This document shows, in pieces, positions 46,459 through 54,473 of a stretch of DNA of 64,000 nt. Source of the stretch: Brevundimonas mediterranea (lineage in GTDB: Bacteria; Pseudomonadota; Alphaproteobacteria; Caulobacterales; Caulobacteraceae). Each line of letters begins with the position of its first letter. Position 1 is the first letter of the stretch. The notes beneath the pieces are model-generated. The model saw only the letters and a list, made by a program, of their open reading frames with translations, did not search any database and was not told the origin of the DNA. Made by a program: the position numbers and the translations under genes. Location: contig NZ_CP048751.1 of NCBI RefSeq assembly GCF_011064825.1, positions 3,100,001-3,164,000 on the forward strand, written 5' to 3'.

Positions 46459-48885
46459 GTGATCGACGCTCAACCGCCTTCCTATTATTCCGCCGCGTCA
46501 GAGGCGGCGTTCGAGGTGATCCAGACCGCACCCCCGTCGCCGGCGCTGAACCCTTCCGGCCGCGACGTCTACCTGGGCGGACCGCTGAAGGACGGCCCTT
46601 TCATCTTGGGCGAGATTTCTTACCTGCTGACCGCCGACGCGCGTATCCAGGTGGACCTCGATCCGCTTCTGGACCTGCTTCAGCCCGTGATTTCGCCCGC
46701 CTCCTGGCAGGCGCTGGCCAGCGCCTTGGCGGGCCGGCAGCGGGTCTCGACCGTCGAACTGACGGACCTCGGCTTTCCGATCGCCTATGATCCGGCCACC
46801 TTCGGTCTGACGCTGTCGATCAGCCCTGATGTGCGGCCCAGAACCAGCCTGAGCATTTCGGGGGGACGTGAACAGTTTCGCGGGCCCGTGGCCAAGCCCG
46901 CAAACCTTTCGGCCTATGTGACCACCTATCTGACGACCGACTATGTGCATGTGGGCGAAGACACCGGCTTCGGCACGCCCAGCCTGCTGATCGACAGCGC
47001 GGTCCGATTCCGGGGGGTCGTCCTCGAGAACGAAGCGACCCTGGAGGATTCGTTCATCCGCGAGGGTACGCGTCTGGTCTACGACGACGTCGCACGCACC
47101 GGGCGCTGGACGGCCGGTGATCTGAGACCCCAGGCGCGGGGTTTTTCGGGAGCCAGCCCTATCGCGGGCCTGTCGCTGGAGCGGGTCTACGCCGATCTCG
47201 ATCCCCAACGGAACATCCAGCCGAGGGGCCAGCGGTCCTTCACCCTGGTACGGCCTTCGACGGTGGAGGTGTTCATAAACGGCCGCTCGGTTCAGCAGAC
47301 GCGGCTGAACCCCGGCTCCTACGACGTCAGCGACTTTCCCTTCGCTCAGGGCGGCAATGACGTGCGGCTGGTGATCCGCGACGATGCGGGCGTCGAGAGC
47401 GTGTTCTCATTCTCCATCTTCTTCGACCGAAGCCTGCTTGCGGCCGGTTTGACGGAATTCGGCTTCTACGCGGGCACGCGAACCGACTTCGATCAGGGCG
47501 GCCGGAAATACTCGGGGGACGCGGCCGGGTCGGGCTTCTATCGGCGCGGCCTGACCGACGATCTGACGGCGGGCGCCAACTTCCAGGCCAGCGCACGCGG
47601 CGGCGTGGTGGGCGGTGAAATCGTCTGGGCGGCGCCGATCGGCACGATCGGCATGAATCTGGCTGGATCGTCCATCGCCGATATCGGCGAAGGCTATGCG
47701 TTGAACCTCAGCTTCGAACGCGTCTTCGGCGCCGACCGAAGCAGCGCCCGTTCCTTGAACGCCACGGTCCAAACCATCAGCGAATCCTTCGCCACGCCCG
47801 GCGTCGAACTGGCGGACAATCCCTTCGCCTATGAGGCCGGGGTCACCTATTCGCAGTCGATCGGCACGACCCAGTATGTGTCGGCGGACGTCTTCTATTC
47901 GGTAGGGCGGGGCGCACGAGAAGACCAGGCGTCGGCCCGCGCAAGCTACGGCTGGCGCGCCAGCGGCCGGCTGCTGTTCAACGCCGAGGCGAATTTCGAG
48001 AAGCGTCAGAACCGCACCGAGACCGGCATCCGGTTTGGCCTCACCTATCGCATGGGCTCCTACGCCAGCGCGACGGCGGAGGTCGACAGTCGCCGCAATC
48101 GGGCGCGTGTCGGGTACCAGACCTCGCGCGGACGGGGCGTCGGCTCCTGGAGCGCGGCGGCGAACCTGGACACGTCCGAAGACGCGGCCGGGGTCAACGG
48201 GTCGTTCACAGCCCTGCTGAACCGCGCCGAAATCGGCGGGTCCCATCTGACGTCGTTCAACGCCGACAGCGGCGAAATCTCGGATCAGCGGACTTCATTC
48301 CGGGCCGGGGGCGCGCTGGTCTATGCGGACGGCAAGATGGCCGTGTCGCGTCCGATCTACGACAGTTTCGCCCTGTTCGCGCCTCACGCCAGCCTGAACG
48401 ATTCCCAAGTCTATGTGGAGCCCCGCGAGGGGAACTACACCGCGCGGTCCGGTCGGCTGGGCGGGGCCGTGACGCCTGAACTCAGCGCCTATTCGCCGCG
48501 CACGGTGATGTTCGACGTGCCGGACGCGCCCACCGGCTACGACATCGGCGCCGGCTCGGTGCAACTGCTGCCGCCCTACCGTTCCGGCTATCTGATCACC
48601 GTCGGTTCGGACTATTCGGTCTCGGCCACCGGCCAGCTTGTCCAGGCGGACGGCGGGCCGCTGAAGCTCCTGGTCGGCACGGCCTATGAGATGGCGCGAC
48701 CGGATCAACCCGGCGTGCGCATGTTCACGAACAACTCCGGCCGCTTCGCCGTTCAGGGCCTTCGGCCGGGCCGTTGGCGGATCGAGGCCGGGGTCGACGG
48801 CGCGCAGACCTATATGATCGTCATTCCCGCTGGCGCGGACGGCCTGGTCCGTCTGGGCGTCATCACACCGGAGCCCCGCCCATGA
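46459..48885 (+). CDS. Fimbrial outer-membrane usher (CsuD/FimD-like)
   Basis: The 808-residue protein is a PapC/FimD-type usher: N-terminal domain from about residue 38 (VYLGGPLKDGPFILGEISYLL), a beta-barrel with many aromatic-ended strands, and a plug region near RPSTVEVFINGRSVQQTRLNPGSYDVSDFP. The C-terminal domains follow (YDIGAGSVQLLPPYRSGYLITVGS and GRFAVQGLRPGRWRIE). The only start near the frame opening is a GTG at 46459; in-frame stops lie upstream at 46420 and 46432. The N-terminus MIDAQPPSYYSAASE has no hydrophobic signal peptide, which is unusual for an outer-membrane protein. The stop overlaps the adhesin start by 4 bp. Confidence 0.88.
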   Translation: MIDAQPPSYYSAASEAAFEVIQTAPPSPALNPSGRDVYLGGPLKDGPFILGEISYLLTADARIQVDLDPLLDLLQPVISPASWQALASALAGRQRVSTVELTDLGFPIAYDPATFGLTLSISPDVRPRTSLSISGGREQFRGPVAKPANLSAYVTTYLTTDYVHVGEDTGFGTPSLLIDSAVRFRGVVLENEATLEDSFIREGTRLVYDDVARTGRWTAGDLRPQARGFSGASPIAGLSLERVYADLDPQRNIQPRGQRSFTLVRPSTVEVFINGRSVQQTRLNPGSYDVSDFPFAQGGNDVRLVIRDDAGVESVFSFSIFFDRSLLAAGLTEFGFYAGTRTDFDQGGRKYSGDAAGSGFYRRGLTDDLTAGANFQASARGGVVGGEIVWAAPIGTIGMNLAGSSIADIGEGYALNLSFERVFGADRSSARSLNATVQTISESFATPGVELADNPFAYEAGVTYSQSIGTTQYVSADVFYSVGRGAREDQASARASYGWRASGRLLFNAEANFEKRQNRTETGIRFGLTYRMGSYASATAEVDSRRNRARVGYQTSRGRGVGSWSAAANLDTSEDAAGVNGSFTALLNRAEIGGSHLTSFNADSGEISDQRTSFRAGGALVYADGKMAVSRPIYDSFALFAPHASLNDSQVYVEPREGNYTARSGRLGGAVTPELSAYSPRTVMFDVPDAPTGYDIGAGSVQLLPPYRSGYLITVGSDYSVSATGQLVQADGGPLKLLVGTAYEMARPDQPGVRMFTNNSGRFAVQGLRPGRWRIEAGVDGAQTYMIVIPAGADGLVRLGVITPEPRP

Positions 48886-49832
48886 AGATCGTTTTGCCGA
48901 CCGGTCTCGCCGCGCTCGCCCTGATGTTCGCGCCCGCCGCCGCACAGGCCGGATGCGCAGGGTTCGAGTCGCAGGGAACGGGCCTGTCCGTTCGCTACGA
49001 TCCGTTCTCGGGTGCGCCGATCAATCATGCATTCAACATCCGGGTCAGCCGGACCGATCCCTCCGTGACGGCCGTCCGCTTCATCCTGGTCGACCCTGAC
49101 CCCCGGGGCGGTCGTTCGCAGTTCGGGGCGGGCGGGCCACAGGGTTACGATGTCGAGTGGGCGCGGGACTCTTCCCGGCCGGTGTTTTTCAGCGGCGCAG
49201 AACAGCCCAATGCGACCAATGGCGCCGTGGTCAGCTTCAAGGCCGGGCCTGCGGGCGACGTCGTCAACGAGAGTTTCCGGCTGATGGCGCCGGCCGGCCA
49301 GTCTGTGGGATCGGGAGACTATTACGAACCGCTCGAGGTTCGTTACGTCTGCTACTCGGGCGAGGAGCGGCTCGACGCGGCGGAGATTCAGCAGGCCGGC
49401 CGGGTCGCGCTGGACCTGGAGACGCCGGACATGATTTCGGCCTTTATCGGATCCGCAGGCATGCGACGGGGCGAGATCGACCTGGGCGTCCTGAATCCCG
49501 ATCAGTCCTCCAGCGGAACCGTGGTCGTGACCGCGCAGTCGACCTCGCCCTACGAGTTGAGCGTGTCGTCGAAATGGGGCGTGCTGCGTCGTGGCGACGC
49601 GGATGCCGCCGGCCTTCGCTATTCGATGCGTCTGGGCGGAATTCCGGTCGAGGCGGGGGCGGCTCTGGTGTGCGACCGCACGCCGGCGCCGTCTGGCCGC
49701 AGCCATCCGCTGCAGGTCACGGTCAGCGGCGAGGACGTGTCCGCCCAGCCCGCCGGCGCCTACAGCGACGTTGTGACCCTGACCTTTTCTCCGCGGCTCG
49801 GGTTGTCGCCCGGCGCCGGCTGTTCGATCTAG
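48882..49832 (+). CDS. Two-domain spore-coat-U tip adhesin (CsuE-like)
   Basis: The 316-residue protein has a signal peptide (about residues 1-24, ending AAAQAG), an N-terminal domain of about 150 residues and a C-terminal pilin-like domain ending GAYSDVVTLTFSPRLG. The two-domain layout at the end of the operon, after the usher, is that of tip adhesins such as CsuE. Cysteines occur near the mature N-terminus (GCAGFE), in VRYVCYSG, in LVCDRTP and near the end (GAGCSI). The ATG overlaps the usher stop (ATGA). It converges with the next gene by 4 bp. Confidence 0.78.
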   Translation: MKIVLPTGLAALALMFAPAAAQAGCAGFESQGTGLSVRYDPFSGAPINHAFNIRVSRTDPSVTAVRFILVDPDPRGGRSQFGAGGPQGYDVEWARDSSRPVFFSGAEQPNATNGAVVSFKAGPAGDVVNESFRLMAPAGQSVGSGDYYEPLEVRYVCYSGEERLDAAEIQQAGRVALDLETPDMISAFIGSAGMRRGEIDLGVLNPDQSSSGTVVVTAQSTSPYELSVSSKWGVLRRGDADAAGLRYSMRLGGIPVEAGAALVCDRTPAPSGRSHPLQVTVSGEDVSAQPAGAYSDVVTLTFSPRLGLSPGAGCSI

Positions 49833-50263
49833 AAGATCATGCCCTTGGCTTCGGCCCGGAGGCTCAGGCTCATGGCGTCCTGAGGCGACGACAGGATGAT
49901 GCCGAGGTCGCGCTGGCGGAACGCCGGCTGATTGCTGTCGATGATGACCGTCTGGGTGGCCGTCGAGGAAAGCGGCACACGCTGGCCGTCGACCACGGCG
50001 AAGGCGTCGACCAGGCCGGCGGGATGGTTGAGGATCAGGCGATAACCCTCGACGTTGTTGCAGAGCTCGGTCATTCGGCCCAGGCCGGTTTCGCCGGTTT
50101 CGAAGGCGGGGATGACGGCCGCGCCGACCTCGACCCGGCAGATGGTTCGAGCTGTCGCTCGAATGCCGATCGAAACCCCGCCGGCGAGGGCAGGGGCGAC
50201 GCCCAGCAGGGAGACGGCCGCTGCAAGCGTGGCCGTTTTCAGAATGTCAGAGCGCGAAACCAT
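49829..50263 (-). CDS. Secreted pilin-like protein, convergent with the fimbrial operon
   Basis: The 144-residue protein has a signal peptide (about residues 1-27, ending APALA) and a short beta-rich domain with two cysteines (TICRVEVG and ELCNNVEG) placed like those of the neighbouring pilins. It has no clear SCPU GxYxD end; the last strand is MSLSLRAEAKGMIF. It could be a pilin cap, a terminator subunit or an unrelated small secreted protein. GGAAGG precedes the ATG. It lies 80 bp after the AraC-type gene on the same strand, so it may be in that regulator's transcript. The 3' end overlaps the adhesin gene by 4 bp. Confidence 0.65.
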   Translation of the reverse strand: MVSRSDILKTATLAAAVSLLGVAPALAGGVSIGIRATARTICRVEVGAAVIPAFETGETGLGRMTELCNNVEGYRLILNHPAGLVDAFAVVDGQRVPLSSTATQTVIIDSNQPAFRQRDLGIILSSPQDAMSLSLRAEAKGMIF

Positions 50264-50343
50264 CAGGCGTCCTTCCAGGAGCGAGGCTTCACTTTTATCC
50301 GCTCCGCCTGAAAGTCACTTTAACCGGCGTGGTCAACGCCTGT

Positions 50344-51336
50344 TTACCTTACCTCGACCATCCAGGACGCCCAGCGCCGTTTGATCGTCTCCAGGCGACG
50401 CGTCGGGTCATCGACCATCTGGCGGTAGGCGGCAGGGGATAGGTCGAAGCGGGCGCGGAAACGGCTGCGCATGTCCGCCTCGTTGCGGAAGGCGTATCGG
50501 AGCGCCAGTTCGGCGAGCGGCGTGGTGTCGTCCGAGCGATCCAGCGTGGTGCGAACCGCCGCCAGCCGCCGGCTTTGAATGAAACTGTCGACGCCGCCGT
50601 GAGGGGCGAGCAGCCGGTATAGCGTGGCCCGGGAAACGCCGGTCTCCCTGGCGATGACGCCTGCATTGAGCCCGGGATCGCTGAGACCTCGCTCGATGAT
50701 CCTCTGGATGGCCTCGCGGCGATCAAATTCCATCCGCCGTTTCGAAGCCGTGGCGCCGCCGCCTGTCGGGCCGACGGCGAGCCCCAGCAGATCCACAAAG
50801 GTCCGGGACACCGTCGGAAGCGCATCATGCTCGAGCGCGCCGGCCCGGCGACACAAGGAAAGAAGATAGTCCCCCAGCAGACCGGCCTGATCGGGGTCCA
50901 ACACGCGGCCATGCAGGCCGTTGGCGGCGCCGGCCGCAGCCTCGATCAGATCACGGGCCACGCTGACCGTGATCAGACGTCCATCCGGGATCGTGGTTCG
51001 GGTCTGTCGGCGAAGATCCTGAAGCACCAGGTCGCCCGGGTGGGCCTGTTCGAAACCGCTGACCTCGCTGCCGACGAGGACGCCCTCGACCACCAGATGA
51101 ACGACGAAATGGGAAAAGCCGTTGAGACCGACGCGCTGCGCCGGACGGGCGTGCCCGACGCCCGTCAGCCGGCGATCAAACAGGATGAGACGATCCAGGC
51201 GATGAGCCGTGACCTCAGCAGACACGGCCTGTCCGCTTGAGACCACGTCCGCGCCGCCGTCATAGAGGTTGCGATAGGTTTCGGCGGCTTCGGGCGGCGT
51301 CAGGCCTTGCGTCGAAAAGCTGAAGCTTTCGATCAT
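50344..51336 (-). CDS. AraC family transcriptional regulator
   Basis: The 330-residue protein has an N-terminal AraC-binding-like sensor domain (FSFSTQGLTPPEAAETYRNLYDGGADV) and a C-terminal double HTH near residues 240-330, with AGVIARETGVSRATLYRLLAPHGG and AELALRYAFRNEADMRSRFRARFDLSPAAYRQ. The ATG at 51336 begins the sensor domain as in homologues. The effector is unknown. Its position between the pilin-like gene and a LuxR-type gene makes it a candidate regulator of the fimbrial genes. Confidence 0.88.
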   Translation of the reverse strand: MIESFSFSTQGLTPPEAAETYRNLYDGGADVVSSGQAVSAEVTAHRLDRLILFDRRLTGVGHARPAQRVGLNGFSHFVVHLVVEGVLVGSEVSGFEQAHPGDLVLQDLRRQTRTTIPDGRLITVSVARDLIEAAAGAANGLHGRVLDPDQAGLLGDYLLSLCRRAGALEHDALPTVSRTFVDLLGLAVGPTGGGATASKRRMEFDRREAIQRIIERGLSDPGLNAGVIARETGVSRATLYRLLAPHGGVDSFIQSRRLAAVRTTLDRSDDTTPLAELALRYAFRNEADMRSRFRARFDLSPAAYRQMVDDPTRRLETIKRRWASWMVEVR

Positions 51337-51590
51337 GATCCGGCGTTGGCCCGTCGGGGGCTCCGCGTGCGGTCTGTCGAGAGCGATACTGTGCGCCCAA
51401 CGGGCAAGATGAAAAGCGGGGAAATGAATCCCTGTTTGGTACGCGGCACTGACTATCCTGATCTCGGCGAGATGGTGATGCAGGATTGGCGCCATCCTCA
51501 GCAGACGAAGCGAATCCGATCCTCCAGTCTCAATCGTGAGATCAAGGGCGCAATACCCACACTTGGGGATGGGGCGTACTTATAGCCAAG

Positions 51591-51614
51591 CCAGACTATT
51601 AATCTCTGGTAAAC
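51591..51614. promoter_or_regulatory. Dyad and CtrA-like site upstream of the LuxR-type gene
   Basis: CCAGA-N9-TCTGG (51591-51609) is a 5-9-5 inverted repeat ending 6 bp before the start codon. Overlapping it, TTAA-N7-TAAAC (51599-51614) is one mismatch from the CtrA consensus. Either could regulate the divergent pair. Very short leader expected. Confidence 0.35.
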
Positions 51615-51615
51615 C

Positions 51616-52233
51616 ATGTCGCTCCCGATGACTTCTCGGCTCGTTGCGCTGGCAGGCGCCACGGGACGGGAGGATGAGGCTCCCTCTCTTCACCTGTCCC
51701 GTTGGTTCGCCAACCACGCCATCGCCTGCCTTTTCCTTTCCGCACAGACCCTGGAGGTGCTGGATGCGAACGCCGCAGCCATCCGCCTCGTCGATGCGTC
51801 TGATGAACTCGCGCTCAGCGGCGGCAAACTGGTGGTCCGGGGCAAGGCGGCGGCGGAACAGTTCCGCCGGTTCGTCTGCAGTCTCGACGGAGCCCCCGAG
51901 ATCCACATGGTCGGCGATCACCACAGGCCGCTTCTCATGCGCGTGGAAAGGGTCGACGAGACCGATGTGATCGCCGTTCAGCTTTTCCCGATCGCCCAGG
52001 ACGAGGATCAAAGCCTGTGGGCGAACATGGGCGTGATCTTCGGCCTGACGCCGTCGGAGGATCGTCTGATCAAGCTTCTGGTCGGCGGCGCCAATATCAA
52101 GACCCTGTCCGAAGATCTCGGCATCAGCGTCGAGACCGCACGGACGCACGTCCGGCGTTCCTATCTGAAGATCGGGGTGAGCAATCGCGAGCAATTGTTC
52201 GCCGCCGTCGCGCCCTACCGGCTCAAGGGTTGA
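51616..52233 (+). CDS. LuxR-type HTH transcriptional regulator
   Basis: The 205-residue protein has a C-terminal LuxR HTH (FGLTPSEDRLIKLLVGGANIKTLSEDLGISVETARTHVRRSYLKIGVSNREQL, about residues 140-195). The N-terminal half looks PAS-like: NHAIACLFLSAQTLEVLDANAAAIRLVDASDELAL. There is no receiver aspartate pocket, so it is not a typical response regulator. It is divergent from the AraC-type gene across 279 bp with a dyad near its start. Confidence 0.88.
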   Translation: MSLPMTSRLVALAGATGREDEAPSLHLSRWFANHAIACLFLSAQTLEVLDANAAAIRLVDASDELALSGGKLVVRGKAAAEQFRRFVCSLDGAPEIHMVGDHHRPLLMRVERVDETDVIAVQLFPIAQDEDQSLWANMGVIFGLTPSEDRLIKLLVGGANIKTLSEDLGISVETARTHVRRSYLKIGVSNREQLFAAVAPYRLKG

Positions 52234-52420
52234 TCGTCGCGCCGCCTTGGAACTGAACGGCGCATCCTCTTGAGCCGGCGCGTGGTGTTGATTGTCACAG
52301 TCGAGTTCTAAGCCCGGCGGAAGCAGCGCTGATGACGGCGCTGTCGTCTTCACGCTCGCCTGAACCGCACGTATTTCAAGCAGGCGGGTTCGACCGTTCC
52401 AAGTTAAACGGGGATCACCC

Positions 52421-54409
52421 ATGCCCAAGATCGACCGCCGCGGCCTGTTGGCCGGCCTGACCGCCGCCGCCGCCTTTCCCTCGCTGGCGCGGGCCCTGAG
52501 CATCGCGCCGAAGGTGCGGACGGGTACGATCCAGGACGTCGAACATGTGGTCATCCTGATGCAGGAGAACCGCTCCTTCGATCATTATTTCGGCACGATG
52601 AACGGGGTGCGGGGCTTCTCCGATCCTCATCCGGCCCCTGCGCCCGGCGTCGACGGCCGCGCGCGCGACGTGCTGCTTCAACATGACGGCGGCGGCGAGG
52701 GGCCGGCCTGGCTGGCGCCCTTCCCGTTGAACACGCGTCAGACCTTCGCCCATATGCGGGTCGAGGGCACGCCGCACAGTTGGCCCGACGCCCAGGCGGC
52801 CTGGGACGACGGGCGGATGGGCCGCTGGCCCGAGGCCAAGCACGCCCATTCGATGGGCTATTATGAGCGCGCCGACATTCCGTTCCAGTACGCCATGGCC
52901 GACGCCTTCACCCTGTGCGACGCCTATTTCTGTTCGCTTCAGACCGGCACCAATCCGAACCGCGTCATGCTGTGGTCGGGTTGTAACGACGGGTCGGGTG
53001 AGCGCGGCGGTCCCTGTATCGGCAATTCGCACGACACCCTGCCGGGCGAGGGCGAGGCCATGGAGCCCTATCGCTGGACCACCTATGTCGAGCGGCTGCA
53101 GGCGGCGGGCATCGACTGGCGCATCTATCAGGACATGGCCGACAACTTCACCGACAACCCCCTGGTCGGGTTCGAGGCCTTCCAGAAGGCGGTCGCCGGG
53201 GCGCCGGGGTCCGATCCGGCCCTGGTCGAGCGGGGCCTGACCACGCGGGCGCTGGACGGGCTGAAGGCCGATGTCCTGGCCGGACGTCTCCCCCAGGTCT
53301 CCTATGTCATCGCCACCGCCAGCGGCTCGGAACACCCCGGCCCGTCCAGCCCGGCCCAGGGCGCGGACTATACGGCCCAGGTGATCGACGCCCTGACCGC
53401 CGACCCCGAGGTCTGGGCGCGCACGGTCCTGCTGGTCAATTTCGACGAGAACGACGGCTTCTTCGACCATGTGCCGCCGCCGGCGCCGCCGTCGCGCGAT
53501 GCGGCGGGCGGACTGAAGGGCGGCTCGACCGTCGATCTGGCGGGCGAATATCACCTTCAGCCCAGCCCCGCCGACGCGCGTCTGGACCTGCCGGAATACC
53601 GCGGCCGTCCCTACGGTCTGGGGCCGCGGGTGCCCATGTATGTGCTGTCGCCCTGGAGCCGGGGCGGTCGGGTCAATTCCGAGGTGTTCGACCACACCTC
53701 GGTGATCCGGTTCCTGGAGGCCCGTTTCGGGGTCATGGAGCCCAATATTTCGCCCTGGCGGCGCGCAGTGTGCGGCGACCTGACGTCCTGCCTCGACTTC
53801 TCCGGCGTGGACGCCCGGCCCGTGCCTCTGCCGGCGACCCAGGCGGACGCCGCCCGCGCCGCCGCCCTGGACGGCCGCACCACCCCGCCGACCCCCGCCG
53901 AACCGTCGCGCCCGCACCAGGTCGCCGGCTTCCGCCCGGCCTGTCCCAGCGTCTACGCCCTGGAATGCGAGCGGGAGACGTCAGGCGACCGGGTGCGGTT
54001 GAGCTTCGTCAACACGGGCAACCGCGCGGCGGTCTTTCATGTCTATGATCGGATGAACCTGGAGGCCGGGCCGCGCCGCTACACGGTCGAAGGCGGCCAA
54101 CGGCTTCAGGACGACTGGAGCACGGCCGGCGGCGTCGATCTGCAGGTCATGGGGCCGGACGGCTTCCACCGACGGTTCGTCGGCGCGGGGGACGAAGCCG
54201 TGTCCGCGCGCCTGGACTGGCGCGGCGCGGCGCCCGTTCTGGTCCTGACAGGCAGGGGCGCGGCGGAGGTGACGACCGGCGCAAGCGTTCGATCCCTCGC
54301 CGTCGACGGCGAACACCGGATGGATCTCGCCTGGGACGACGCCAACCATCGCTATGATATTGCGGTCGAAGCTGCGGGTTGGCGAAGCGAGTTCGCCGGG
54401 CGCGGGTGA
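52421..54409 (+). CDS. Phosphocholine-specific phospholipase C, Tat-exported
   Basis: The 662-residue protein begins with a Tat signal (DRRGLLAGLTAAAAFP). A phosphoesterase domain of the PLC/acid phosphatase family follows, with ENRSFDHYFGTMNGVRGFSDP near residue 44, TGTNPNRVMLWSG near residue 180, and NFDENDGFFDHVPPP near residue 340. The C-terminus has the paired DUF756-type domains of this enzyme. It cleaves phosphatidylcholine to phosphocholine and diacylglycerol in the periplasm or outside. It is slightly shorter than Pseudomonas PlcN. No Pho box was found upstream. Confidence 0.92.
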   Translation: MPKIDRRGLLAGLTAAAAFPSLARALSIAPKVRTGTIQDVEHVVILMQENRSFDHYFGTMNGVRGFSDPHPAPAPGVDGRARDVLLQHDGGGEGPAWLAPFPLNTRQTFAHMRVEGTPHSWPDAQAAWDDGRMGRWPEAKHAHSMGYYERADIPFQYAMADAFTLCDAYFCSLQTGTNPNRVMLWSGCNDGSGERGGPCIGNSHDTLPGEGEAMEPYRWTTYVERLQAAGIDWRIYQDMADNFTDNPLVGFEAFQKAVAGAPGSDPALVERGLTTRALDGLKADVLAGRLPQVSYVIATASGSEHPGPSSPAQGADYTAQVIDALTADPEVWARTVLLVNFDENDGFFDHVPPPAPPSRDAAGGLKGGSTVDLAGEYHLQPSPADARLDLPEYRGRPYGLGPRVPMYVLSPWSRGGRVNSEVFDHTSVIRFLEARFGVMEPNISPWRRAVCGDLTSCLDFSGVDARPVPLPATQADAARAAALDGRTTPPTPAEPSRPHQVAGFRPACPSVYALECERETSGDRVRLSFVNTGNRAAVFHVYDRMNLEAGPRRYTVEGGQRLQDDWSTAGGVDLQVMGPDGFHRRFVGAGDEAVSARLDWRGAAPVLVLTGRGAAEVTTGASVRSLAVDGEHRMDLAWDDANHRYDIAVEAAGWRSEFAGRG

Positions 54410-54415
54410 TCAATA

Positions 54416-54454
54416 CAAAAGAAAAGGGGCGGCGCGCTGATGCGACGCCGCCCC
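54416..54454 (-). terminator. Rho-independent terminator of the TonB receptor gene
   Basis: GGGGCGGCG (54426-54434) pairs with CGCCGCCCC (54446-54454). On the minus strand the stem is followed by TTTTCTTTTG. It lies 20 bp after the stop codon. Confidence 0.88.
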
Positions 54455-54473
54455 GACACGGTTTCCGCCCGGA

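Noticed and set aside
42681..50263. Genomic island carried by a mobile element
   Set aside because: No integrase, transposase, tRNA target or direct repeats were found at the borders. Transfer cannot be excluded, but nothing direct supports it.
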